The notes under the pieces were generated by a model. That model did no database searches and was not told the DNA's origin. It worked only from the letters and a program-made list of their open reading frames with translations. Shown piece after piece: positions 38,423 to 46,241 of a DNA stretch of 64,000 nucleotides; position 1 is the stretch's first letter, and each line of letters starts with the position of its first letter. This DNA is from an uncultured Gellertiella sp. Its GTDB lineage: Bacteria > Pseudomonadota > Alphaproteobacteria > Rhizobiales > Rhizobiaceae. Position numbers and translations under genes: made by a program. The DNA is taken from NCBI RefSeq assembly GCF_963457605.1, contig NZ_OY735139.1:3890879-3954878 (forward strand), written 5' to 3'.

Positions 38423-39148
38423 ATGCAAAACCTGGATGCAGCAGCCCAGCACCCGCACCGCACACCCCACACCCATGCTTTTGATTTCTGGTTTGCACGG
38501 GCGGCCATAATTGTTGTTGCGGCATTGCAACTGCTGCTGGTCAATGATTTTTCACTCGGCGCGCGATGGCTGGCGCCCGTGTTTGAATTGTCGCTGCTTG
38601 CCCCGCTGTCCGTGGCAACGGCCTGGGCGCAGACCAGGGCCAAACATGCCTCCACAACCGACCATTTTCATCTGGTCGCCCGCGGCCGGCGGCGGATCCG
38701 CCGCGCGGCGATGATGCTGACCGTGCTCATCACCGCGCTGAATTTCATTGCGCTCTACTTTTTGATCAAGGCGCTGCTGGGCGGCCATGCCGGACCGGCG
38801 CAAAGCCTGCTGATCGATGCCGTCAATATCTGGTGCACGAATGTCATTGCCTTCGCGCTGTGGTTCTGGGGAATCGACCGGGGAGGACCTGCCCATCGCG
38901 GATTGTCGGTGCATGGCACCGCCGATTTCCTGTTCCCGCAAATGACCCTGGACGACCCGGCCTTTGTCGACTGGTCGCCGGGCCTGATCGACTATCTTTT
39001 CCTGTCCTTCACCAATGCCACAGCCTTTTCACCGACCGATACCTTGCCCCTGTCGCCGCGCGCCAAGCTGCTGATGATGGCCGAATCCGCCATTTCCCTG
39101 ATGACCATTGCCCTTGTCGCGGCACGGGCGGTCAACATACTGGCATAG
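38423..39148 (+). CDS. integral membrane protein, DUF1345-like
   Basis: The 241-residue product has about four membrane helices: AAIIVVAALQLLLV, LLAPLSVATAWA, MMLTVLITALNFIALYFLI and NVIAFALWFWGI. A C-terminal block DYLFLSFTNATAFSPTDTLPLSPRAKLLMM leads to a last helix. This block recalls the DUF1345 and two-helix channel families, but no K+ filter (GYG) is present. The start MQNLDAAAQ is chosen as the last ATG before the first helix; no good ribosome site marks it. Function unknown. Confidence 0.7.
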   Translation: MQNLDAAAQHPHRTPHTHAFDFWFARAAIIVVAALQLLLVNDFSLGARWLAPVFELSLLAPLSVATAWAQTRAKHASTTDHFHLVARGRRRIRRAAMMLTVLITALNFIALYFLIKALLGGHAGPAQSLLIDAVNIWCTNVIAFALWFWGIDRGGPAHRGLSVHGTADFLFPQMTLDDPAFVDWSPGLIDYLFLSFTNATAFSPTDTLPLSPRAKLLMMAESAISLMTIALVAARAVNILA

Positions 39149-39273
39149 GACCCGGCGCGGCCGCTGCGCGCAATACCGTCCTGGGTTGCGCGCAGGGTTA
39201 TCTCAAATTTAAGGATTGGCGTATTTATTGTAAGAAATCATTATGGTTAAGTATTGCGTTCAAGGACCACCTG

Positions 39274-40083
39274 ATGTCGAGCAGCCGCTTTCTTTTCGCC
39301 GCCTTCGTTTTTTCCGTTTCGCCGCTTCAGGCAAGCCTTGCGGGCGACGGCAGCCCTTTTTATGCGGGGGACTGGTCGCTGACATTGGGCGGGTCCGTAG
39401 CGCATGGGCCCGAATTTGATGGTGCCAGCGGGCGCAAACTGTTGTTCAGCCCGATCATTTCCCTTGGCCGACAGGGGCAGTCCTCTCGCTTCAGCTCCCG
39501 CAACGACAGTGCCGGTCTCGCCCTTTACGATTCCGGCATTGTGAAGGCCGGGATCGCGGGGAAGCTGATCATCGGTCGGGACGAGAAGCTGTCCGATGAT
39601 CTCAAGGGCTTGCACGAGGTCAAACTCGGCGCGGAGGCGGGCGGCTTTCTCGAGGTCTATCCGGCCGACATGATTCGCGCCCGCGCCGAACTCAGACAGG
39701 GCATCAGAAGTCATGATGGCCAGGTAGTCGATCTCGCCGTCGACGCCTATGCCGATCTCACGCCGGATATCCGGGTTTCAGCCGGTCCGCGTGCCACCTG
39801 GGCCTCAAAGGGCTATGGCAGGGCCTATTATGGGGTGGATTCGACCGAATCCGCCGCTTCCGGTCTCGATCCCTATGCACCTGCCAGCGGCTGGCAATCG
39901 GTTGGCGCGGGCGGTGCCATCACCTGGAAAGCCACCGATACGGTCGACACCAGCCTGTTTTCCGAATACAGGCACATGGTCGGAGTAGCTGGTGACAGCA
40001 GTCTTGTCCGCCAGAAGGGGTCGGAAAACCAGCTGACCGTCGGGATTTCCGCAAGCTACCGCTTCGATTTTTCGCTGCGCTAG
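39274..40083 (+). CDS. MipA/OmpV-family outer-membrane protein
   Basis: The 269-residue product has a signal peptide (MSSSRFLFAAFVFSVSPLQASLAG). It contains the MipA/OmpV pattern: WSLTLGGSVAHGPEFDGASGRKLLFSPIISL, later SAGPRATWASKGYGRAYYGV and a C-terminal strand ending YRFDFSLR. Members are outer-membrane beta barrels, and some scaffold murein enzymes. The start has CAAGGACC upstream. Its TAG stop codon is the first three bases after the C of a CTAG repeat border, so the repeat supplies the stop. Confidence 0.85.
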   Translation: MSSSRFLFAAFVFSVSPLQASLAGDGSPFYAGDWSLTLGGSVAHGPEFDGASGRKLLFSPIISLGRQGQSSRFSSRNDSAGLALYDSGIVKAGIAGKLIIGRDEKLSDDLKGLHEVKLGAEAGGFLEVYPADMIRARAELRQGIRSHDGQVVDLAVDAYADLTPDIRVSAGPRATWASKGYGRAYYGVDSTESAASGLDPYAPASGWQSVGAGGAITWKATDTVDTSLFSEYRHMVGVAGDSSLVRQKGSENQLTVGISASYRFDFSLR

Positions 40084-40140
40084 AGTTTGTCAGGGAAAAC
40101 ACGCAAACGACGTTTTGCGTCTGGAATCCGGTTTTCCCGA
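40080..40140. repeat. R module with an internal palindromic insert
   Basis: It begins CTAGAGTTTGTCAGGGAAAA like the other R modules. A roughly 20-base palindromic insert (ACGCAAACGACGTTTTGCGT) comes before the shared ggaatccggttttcccga, after which similarity ends. The same insert at the same place is found in the copy at 41.4 kb. It overlaps the MipA-family stop codon. Confidence 0.85.
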
Positions 40141-40298
40141 GCGAACGTGCGTGCAGGGCGGACAAATGGGCGCGGCTGTTCCGCAGACAGTGTTTGCGCG
40201 ACTGCGTCACAAGATATTCAGCTCGTTGCCGCCGGAAACGAAACAGCGCGACGGCCTGTTCAGGGGCCGCCGCGCCTTGCTGTCCGGTCTTGTCCGGA

Positions 40299-41051
40299 TC
40301 AGAACGACTTCTTCAGGCCGACAGCCACATTCCACTTGTCGCCGTCGAGGTCGGAGAAGTTCGGGTCGGTGCCCGAGTTCACCTTCTTCCAGGCATAGCC
40401 GACATTGGTGTAGAGCGCGGTGGTGTCGTCGACATTGTAGGTGATACCGGTCGACAGTTTCGGCGTCTGCCAGGTGTAGCCGAAGGCATCGCGCCAGCGG
40501 GCGTTGAAGACGTTCCAGGTCCACTGCTTGTTGAGCTTCCAGTCGCCGGCCAGCGACACGGTGTAGTAAGCCGCATTATTGTCCTTCGAAGGGGTGGCTT
40601 CATCGCCATAAATGCCGGTTGCGCCAAAGGCATAGCCGAGACCGACCGAGGGGGTCAGGGTGAAGGTGTCGATCTTGTACTTGTAGCCGAGCGTCGCCTC
40701 GATCTGGTCGCCGTAGGTATCATCCTTCGAGCTGCCGTCGTCGGCGCGGTTCTTCTTGTCGGTCAGCTGGTAGGAGGTGCCGACCACGACGTGGTTGTCG
40801 AAGGTGTAGGAGAGGCCGAGCTTGCCGTAGAAATCGGCGAGTGCGCCCTGTTCCTTGGCTTGCGTGCCGGGCTTCTGGTCGATGGCGAAGAATTCCGGGC
40901 TGCCTTCGATGCTGAAGGTCCAGGGATGGGTGACGGCGGGTGCAGCCGCAGCCGGCGCCTCGGGAGCGGCTTCCGGAGCCGAGAGATCAGCCGCAAAGGC
41001 CGGGGCGGAAACCAGCAGGGCGAGCGTGGCGAGGGTGAGTTTCGGTGTCAT
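40299..41051 (-). CDS. outer-membrane beta-barrel protein
   Basis: The 250-residue product has a signal peptide (MTPKLTLATLALLVSAPAFAAD) and an Ala/Pro-rich linker. About eight to ten amphipathic strands follow (for example FYGKLGLSYTF, QIEATLGYKYKI, SLAGDWKLNKQWTWNVFNARW) and the protein ends WNVAVGLKKSF with a terminal Phe. These are features of a small outer-membrane barrel. No specific family or substrate was recognised. Bases 41052-41271 upstream should hold its promoter. Confidence 0.82.
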   Translation of the reverse strand: MTPKLTLATLALLVSAPAFAADLSAPEAAPEAPAAAAPAVTHPWTFSIEGSPEFFAIDQKPGTQAKEQGALADFYGKLGLSYTFDNHVVVGTSYQLTDKKNRADDGSSKDDTYGDQIEATLGYKYKIDTFTLTPSVGLGYAFGATGIYGDEATPSKDNNAAYYTVSLAGDWKLNKQWTWNVFNARWRDAFGYTWQTPKLSTGITYNVDDTTALYTNVGYAWKKVNSGTDPNFSDLDGDKWNVAVGLKKSF

Positions 41052-41271
41052 TGATGCCTCCAGTTTGACTGGATCGTCACTTTCACATTTGGGTTACAGA
41101 TTTTTGACAGTACGGACTGTGGTTAATGAAAATGACATCATGTCACGCCAGATGCGGCAGAGATTCTGCTCGATAGATGCAAGTGTTTTGAAACGTTTCT
41201 CTCATCCAGTCGGGTGGAAGGCATGGCCGTATCGCTGCGCTGTCGGGCGGCAGGCTGCATCTGCATTTCTG

Positions 41272-41433
41272 CTAGAGTCTGTCAGGTTCATATTGAACCA
41301 GCCAGACTCTGGCTCCCCTTGTTGTCGTTTGTCTTTTCGCTCAAACAAGTTTGAGCGCTCAAACAAGTTTGAGCGGGAAAACCGGATTCCAGACGCAAAA
41401 CGTCGTTTGCGTGTTTTCCCTGACAAACTCTAG
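41272..41433. repeat. inverted R+P composite with two palindromic inserts
   Basis: Read on the minus strand, this is the same R+P composite as 34022-34126 but enlarged to 162 bases. It has the ACGCAAACG/CGTTTTGCGT insert seen at 40080, plus two tandem copies of GCTCAAACAAGTTTGAGC at 41339-41374. It starts and ends with CTAG (41272-41275 and 41430-41433). It lies between the outer-membrane protein gene and the small hypothetical gene. Confidence 0.88.
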
Positions 41434-41442
41434 AGGTCCAAA

Positions 41443-41477
41443 CGAAAAACTCCCGCAATCGGCCTGATCACGGGAGC
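41443..41477 (-). terminator. intrinsic terminator for the small minus-strand gene
   Basis: CTCCCG and CGGGAG arms enclose a loop that itself has tgatcaggcc. On the minus strand the hairpin is followed by TTTTT. It lies about 55 bases beyond the stop codon of the gene at 41532. Confidence 0.65.
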
Positions 41478-41531
41478 GTCGCTTGGAGTTTGCTTGCGAT
41501 GCTGCTGGCGAATCATGCCGGAACAGCAGGA

Positions 41532-41783
41532 TCAGTGCGGCATGGCCAGTCGCACGGGTTCCGGTTCTTCGCCATGAAGACCCGTCATGTCATCATCGGC
41601 ATACATTTCCTGAAGCAAGGCACCCAGTGCCAGATCCAGGCAATAGGCCGGAAACTCGGCCTGCAAGGCATGGGCACGCTGCTTGGCAAAGGTCACCAGC
41701 CGGGCGAGCGACGCCAGTTCTTTCAGTTCGTCTTCAATTTCGGTGTCGTCAGGGCCGAAACTGCCGTTAAATTTACCCATCAT
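41532..41783 (-). CDS. small hypothetical protein
   Basis: The 83-residue acidic protein (MMGKFNGSFGPDDTEIEDELKEL onward) looks mostly helical: LASLARLVTFAKQRAHALQAE, then CLDLALGALLQEMYADDD. GAAGGATGGA precedes the start. It has its own terminator and an upstream gap of about 210 bases. It follows the YcaO/TfuA operon in the same direction but at a distance, so a link is uncertain. No family was recognised. Confidence 0.6.
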   Translation of the reverse strand: MMGKFNGSFGPDDTEIEDELKELASLARLVTFAKQRAHALQAEFPAYCLDLALGALLQEMYADDDMTGLHGEEPEPVRLAMPH

Positions 41784-41995
41784 TCCATCCTTCATCCCTG
41801 TCCCGGGTCTGCGTACCGGGACATCCGGTCAAACATCGCGTCACGTTGGCAACAAACAGGCCTGCATGAACGCGTATCGATCCCCAGTGCCCCGCATGTT
41901 TCAGGATGCGGTGGCGTGAGGAGGACCATAGGGGAGGACGGACCGGAATGCGCGTGACACAAGCGTGACACAACTCCTGCGGTTGTTATTTTTTA

Positions 41996-42712
41996 TTAAT
42001 CATCACAGGATTGAATATATTGCCTGAACCCGTGCGTCTGCAGAAATGTCCAGTCGCTGGGGCAGGGACCCAGCCTGTCGGGCATCGCGGATACGGTGTC
42101 CAGAAGCAGGAGCGCGTCGAGCCTCTTGCGGTTGACGGTGGTCGATTGTACCTGCTGCAACAAGGTCTCGTCCGTCTGCATTCCGGCCCGCGACGCCTGC
42201 CGGACCACTGCCGGCCAGGTCCGATCCTTGAAAAACAGCTCTCGTGCGGCGCGGGCAAGCCCGGCATGGGTCTCCGGTGTCACCAGTCCCCGGTCCAGCA
42301 TGGCATCCAGCGTCGCGTCGATATTGACCAGCGGCTCACTCAACGCGGCATAGCCCAGTTCCGCCGGCGCATGGCTCTGGGCGACATCTGCGTCATCGAT
42401 GCGCAGGCCGTTGAGATAGGTGTCGGCGATCACGCCAATCGGTTGCATGCCATAGGCTGCGCATTCCGCTGCCCTCAGCGCCCCCATCGAGGCCGCACCC
42501 AGCACCTGGCAGCCCCCGGACAGGGCGTAGAGAATTTCCTTGTGCCAGACCGACTGCACATATTCAAAATAGCCGTCGATCAACCCGATCACCGTCGCCC
42601 CCTGCTGGCAGGCGAGGTAGAGATCTCCCTGCCTTGCGGGCGGGCGCACCTCCAGCGCGGGAAACAGGCTGGCTGCATCCGGCACGGTCGGGCCTGCAAA
42701 GACGACCTTCAT
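41996..42712 (-). CDS. TfuA-like protein
   Basis: The 238-residue product starts MKVVFAGPTVPDAASLF and has the TfuA core. GDLYLACQQGATVIGLIDGYFEYVQSVWHKEILYALSGG is followed by GAASMGALRAAECAAYGMQPIG. TfuA proteins act with YcaO enzymes. The pair is needed for trifolitoxin in Rhizobium and for thioglycine formation in methanogen methyl-CoM reductase. It overlaps the YcaO stop codon by four bases and ends the five-gene operon. The longer open frame upstream lies inside ycaO. Confidence 0.93.
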   Translation of the reverse strand: MKVVFAGPTVPDAASLFPALEVRPPARQGDLYLACQQGATVIGLIDGYFEYVQSVWHKEILYALSGGCQVLGAASMGALRAAECAAYGMQPIGVIADTYLNGLRIDDADVAQSHAPAELGYAALSEPLVNIDATLDAMLDRGLVTPETHAGLARAARELFFKDRTWPAVVRQASRAGMQTDETLLQQVQSTTVNRKRLDALLLLDTVSAMPDRLGPCPSDWTFLQTHGFRQYIQSCDD

Positions 42713-44019
42713 CGGGCCAGAACCTGCCGCAGCGCCCGCAGTCCATAGGGGCGCAAACGGTTGCCTTCCGGATTTTCGAGATCGGGAACCAGCACCTTTT
42801 CCACCGCAAACGGCCAGTCCGGTGCCGACATCGCGACCGAACAGATCAGGCCGCATCCGGTCCTCTTCAGCGCATCAAGACACTGTTCCATCATCCCGGC
42901 CAGACCACCGGTCTGGCCTGTCAGACCACCGGTCTGGCCTGTCAGACCACCGGTCTGGCCTGTCAGACCACCTGCATCCAGCCCCCATTGCGGGAAGGGC
43001 CCGGGTTCTGCGATGAAACTCTCGAGAATATCTGCGGCCAGCGGCCTTTCGAACACGGCGGGATCGATATCGTCGCGCGCGCCGCTGATATAGGTCATGC
43101 GCGACTGGGCGGCCTCCGTCAGGGCGCGGATCGCGGCGCGCAGAGCGGAAGGATGGGCACCGCTGCCAGCGGTCACATCCGTCTGGCGCGCGGCCCGCCG
43201 GTGGCGGATGTCGGCAGCGGCGAGGAACACCATGATGCAGGGAATGCCGTTATCACTGCGCATGTCGAAGAACACAGTCGTCAGGCCCGCCGCTCGAACC
43301 CTTTGCAACAGTCCATCCAGCACCGGATCCCGGAATTCGCCGGGATCAAACCGGGTGCGGGCCCGATCCTCGGGCTTGCGCAGATACCACAGCGTTTCGG
43401 CATCCCGTTCGATACGTTCCAGCAGGCCGTGAAACCGCGCTTCTGCTGCCGTATTGCCCGAGGCGAGACCATCGGAGGACTGCCAGAAGCGGTGATCATC
43501 CGTGACCCGGTCGAGAACGACTGCGTCGAAAGGAACCATTACCCGCTTTTCGGTGAGGAGATCGACGCCATCCACCCAGGCGATCATCTCGTCCTTGTGG
43601 ATATCGCTGGCGCTCGCCCCGATCAGGGCCGGTAGCTTCTGCGGATTCTCGCCTTCGGCGCGCAATTGTGCCGCCGTCGCCAGGCGCGGCGTGAGTGGCG
43701 GATCGGCGGCAACGGCCCGCTCCAGCGATTCCATCGCGGCGGAGACCTTGGCGTCGATGTCGCGGATACCTTTGCCCTGGTTGATGACGATAGACCGGGC
43801 ATTCGGCATGACCGCGTTCCAGACGGGAATACCGAGCCGGTCCAGGCCGGTGAGGCGCGACAGGCGCGTGATGCCGAAACGCGTCATCTGGGGCGCGATC
43901 CGCCCCCATGTTTCTTCCGGGCTGATCTGGCGGTCACTATAGGATGTGTGGGGTGGAAAAGCAGGCGGCAGCTGAGAGCCGACGCCTGCAACAGGGGCCC
44001 CGATCGGGGCGCCGGTCAT
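42709..44019 (-). CDS. YcaO-family backbone-modifying enzyme
   Basis: The 436-residue protein has the YcaO ATP-binding elements: GKGIRDIDAKVSAAMESLERAVA (about 82-104) and SSDGLASGNTAAEARFHGLLERIERDA (181-207), with Glu97, Glu100, Glu201 and Glu204 in place. YcaO enzymes phosphorylate amide oxygens to make azolines or, with TfuA, thioamides. No dehydrogenase is nearby, so thioamide or azoline products are more likely than azoles. Residues about 350-373 are a 7-residue tandem repeat (GGLTGQT). It overlaps its neighbours on both sides by ATGA. Confidence 0.94.
   Translation of the reverse strand: MTGAPIGAPVAGVGSQLPPAFPPHTSYSDRQISPEETWGRIAPQMTRFGITRLSRLTGLDRLGIPVWNAVMPNARSIVINQGKGIRDIDAKVSAAMESLERAVAADPPLTPRLATAAQLRAEGENPQKLPALIGASASDIHKDEMIAWVDGVDLLTEKRVMVPFDAVVLDRVTDDHRFWQSSDGLASGNTAAEARFHGLLERIERDAETLWYLRKPEDRARTRFDPGEFRDPVLDGLLQRVRAAGLTTVFFDMRSDNGIPCIMVFLAAADIRHRRAARQTDVTAGSGAHPSALRAAIRALTEAAQSRMTYISGARDDIDPAVFERPLAADILESFIAEPGPFPQWGLDAGGLTGQTGGLTGQTGGLTGQTGGLAGMMEQCLDALKRTGCGLICSVAMSAPDWPFAVEKVLVPDLENPEGNRLRPYGLRALRQVLAR
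42901..42972. repeat. 21-bp minisatellite inside the YcaO gene
   Basis: Three perfect 21-base units (cagaccaccggtctggcct plus gt) start at 42901, 42922 and 42943, with a fourth partial unit to 42972. Each contains the hairpin CAGACC-ACC-GGTCTG. They encode GGLTGQT repeats near the C-terminus of YcaO and keep frame whatever the copy number. Confidence 0.95.
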
Positions 44020-44234
44020 TTCGACAGCGGCATCGACACGGTGTCGAACTTGCCGGCGAGAACCGGCGTCTGACCGCCGATGGCAACGGCAAAATCAACA
44101 CCGCTGACAACAGCGCCATTTGCGGCAAGGCGATCGGCATAGTGTGCCGGCATGGCCGCGACGGTCTTCTGGTCGAGATCGACCATCCACAGCCCGTCTT
44201 CATTGGGTAAGCCCAGGATCACTACTTTTGACAT
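44016..44234 (-). CDS. 72-residue protein, candidate substrate of the YcaO/TfuA pair
   Basis: The product (MSKVVILGLPNEDGLWMVDL onward, ending AGKFDTVSMPLSK) has no Cys and seven Ser/Thr. The N-terminal part looks like a beta hairpin, and the C-terminal third is Gly/Ala/Val-rich (NGAVVSGVDFAVAIGG). A near-consensus AGGAGG lies about eight bases before the ATG, the strongest ribosome site in the operon. Its stop overlaps the ycaO start. Small size, position directly ahead of ycaO and strong translation are what a modified precursor would show. Without Cys, thioamide rather than thiazole chemistry would apply. It is not matched to a known precursor family. Confidence 0.75.
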   Translation of the reverse strand: MSKVVILGLPNEDGLWMVDLDQKTVAAMPAHYADRLAANGAVVSGVDFAVAIGGQTPVLAGKFDTVSMPLSK

Positions 44235-44256
44235 GCTCCGTCCTCCTGAAGTCGTG

Positions 44257-46212
44257 CTAAAGGCCGGCCTTTTTCAGGCCGTGACGATAGTGCTCCCGCT
44301 GCCACTGTTCCCGGATTGGCAAGACGGACAACCATCTATCGACATCGAAATCCGGGTATTGCTCCTTGAGCTTTCGCGACAGGGCCTTGGCCTGCCGCAT
44401 GTCACCAATCATCGCCCTGCAGGCAGCCGCCAGTCTCAATGCCGGCGTCTGGTCGCTCATGCGATTGATATAGGCGAGTGCCGCGAAGTAATCTTCCAGA
44501 TAATAGTTGGCTCCAGCGGCTGCCCAAAGGTAACCGTCCGGTGTCACGGGGTTAAGTTCAATCGCCTTCAAGAGTTTTGCCAGTCCTTCCGCCGGGCGGG
44601 AGGCGTGAATCAATGTATCTCCGAAGTCTGCAATAACATCTGCATATTGTGGGCTAAGGCTTTCCGCAGTCAACAGCGCTTCGACACTTTCATCGAATGC
44701 ACCCAAAAATAGTTTTGTGACGCCAAGCTCGCGGTAGCCCGAGGTCAGGTCGCCACAGAGTTTTATCGCCTCCTTTGCCTGTTGTTCAGCGTTTTCGAGC
44801 AACCCAGGTTCGCCACGTGCCGTAATCAGCCACTCCAGATGGTTTGTACGCGCCAATCCGCTCAACGCTGGACCGAAGTCAGACTTTTCCTGCAAGGCCA
44901 GGCGGAAGGATTTTCGGGCGCGGCGGATTTCCGGCAGCGTCAGATGCTGCAGGGAGCTCTGCCCCTGGAGGTAGTGATAGTAGGCCTGCGGGTTACTTTC
45001 AAAATACAATCGTGATACTTCATTACGCTCTACATGGGCACTTATACTTCTGGTCACCTGCTGGGCGATGGCCTGCCGCTGGATCATGTAGCGTTCCGCA
45101 TCCAGCGGAAAGCGATCCGCCCAGACCACCGCGTCGCTGGGGACATAGACGAGTTGCGCAAACAGCCCCATCTCGCCGGCCGCGACATTGATCCTTGTAT
45201 CGAGGACATAGGCAATCGCATGCTGGATGATCAACTGCGAGCGGTCCTGCTGGCGGCTGATCCGGGCGGCGGTATAAGGTGCGACGATCCGCAGGGAGTG
45301 TGAACTGCACAGGCCGATGGTGATGTCTTCAAGCAGCGCCGCGACCAGCCCATCCGGATCGTTTTCACCCGGGGGCAGAATGGCCAGGCGGGGCAGGGCG
45401 GCCAGGTCTTCCCGGGCTTCCAGCCGGGCATTTTCGCCGGAGGCCTTGGGCAAGGCGAATTGTCGTTCGAACAGGCTGCGCAACAGGTCGAGCGCCCCGT
45501 CAGTCTGTCTGGCGGGATGGTGAGGGATCGGCATATCCGGCGCGAATGCTCTAGTCGCTTGCGCAGCAAGTGCCGATGCCGCATCCAGTCCATGTTGTGG
45601 CCGGGCCTGTGGTGGCTGGCGGTCGAGAATGCCGCGCGCAACCTGGTTGTCCGGATCACTCTCAAACAGCCTGCGGGCCGCACCACGGATCAGCGGCGCA
45701 TTTTCAAACTCCCCGGATTGCGGAATCGCCCGCCGGATTGCATCGCTCATCAGCTCTGCAAAGGCGAGCTGTTTCTCTTCGATCCAGTCGCACAGCGATG
45801 GCGACGGGTTTTGATATTCGCTGAGAAAGGGCAGCCGGTACTGGGCGAGTGCATGTTCCAGCCGTACCGGAAGATCGCCTTCGCTCTGCCTGATCGACAG
45901 CAGGACATCGAGATCAGCAATCAGCGTTCCCGCATTGAACGAAATATCAGACTGGCTGAAAGTCAGGAAGTGTACGCCCAGCTCGTCCTGTCGGGCAATG
46001 GTGCGGGTGGCGGTCTGGCGCAGGTTGGTCAGGCCGCGGGCCATGTCGACCCCGCCCCAGATCAGCTTCGCCAGCCGGGCCCGGGAAACCCGGGATTCGC
46101 CCTGGGCCAGGAGATAGGCAATGATCAGCAATCCCTTTTCAGGAAAGCTGATCATTTCCCTGTCATGATTGTAAAGCCGCAAATCGCCCGAGGTCTGCAG
46201 TCTGAAAGGCAT
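44257..46212 (-). CDS. winged-helix regulator with TolB-like and TPR domains
   Basis: The 651-residue product starts with an OmpR/SARP-type winged-helix domain (about 5-95: MISFPEKGLLIIAYLLAQGESRVSRARLAKLIWG). A helical BTAD-like stretch follows. A middle domain like that of CadC/cyclase-linked regulators (RLAILPPGENDPDGLVAALLEDITIGLCSSHSLRIVAPYTAARI) leads to TPR helices up to the end. It probably senses a signal and activates the operon. The ATG at 46212 is used; an in-frame GTG at 46221 is possible. It lies 22 bases upstream of the 72-residue gene. Confidence 0.82.
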   Translation of the reverse strand: MPFRLQTSGDLRLYNHDREMISFPEKGLLIIAYLLAQGESRVSRARLAKLIWGGVDMARGLTNLRQTATRTIARQDELGVHFLTFSQSDISFNAGTLIADLDVLLSIRQSEGDLPVRLEHALAQYRLPFLSEYQNPSPSLCDWIEEKQLAFAELMSDAIRRAIPQSGEFENAPLIRGAARRLFESDPDNQVARGILDRQPPQARPQHGLDAASALAAQATRAFAPDMPIPHHPARQTDGALDLLRSLFERQFALPKASGENARLEAREDLAALPRLAILPPGENDPDGLVAALLEDITIGLCSSHSLRIVAPYTAARISRQQDRSQLIIQHAIAYVLDTRINVAAGEMGLFAQLVYVPSDAVVWADRFPLDAERYMIQRQAIAQQVTRSISAHVERNEVSRLYFESNPQAYYHYLQGQSSLQHLTLPEIRRARKSFRLALQEKSDFGPALSGLARTNHLEWLITARGEPGLLENAEQQAKEAIKLCGDLTSGYRELGVTKLFLGAFDESVEALLTAESLSPQYADVIADFGDTLIHASRPAEGLAKLLKAIELNPVTPDGYLWAAAGANYYLEDYFAALAYINRMSDQTPALRLAAACRAMIGDMRQAKALSRKLKEQYPDFDVDRWLSVLPIREQWQREHYRHGLKKAGL

Positions 46213-46241
46213 CGGCTTCACACCAGAATGAGGTTGCCCGA

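Noticed and set aside
42901-42972. Short regular repeats resembling a CRISPR array
   Set aside because: Units are directly abutting with no spacers and encode an in-frame heptapeptide in a YcaO gene, so it is a minisatellite.
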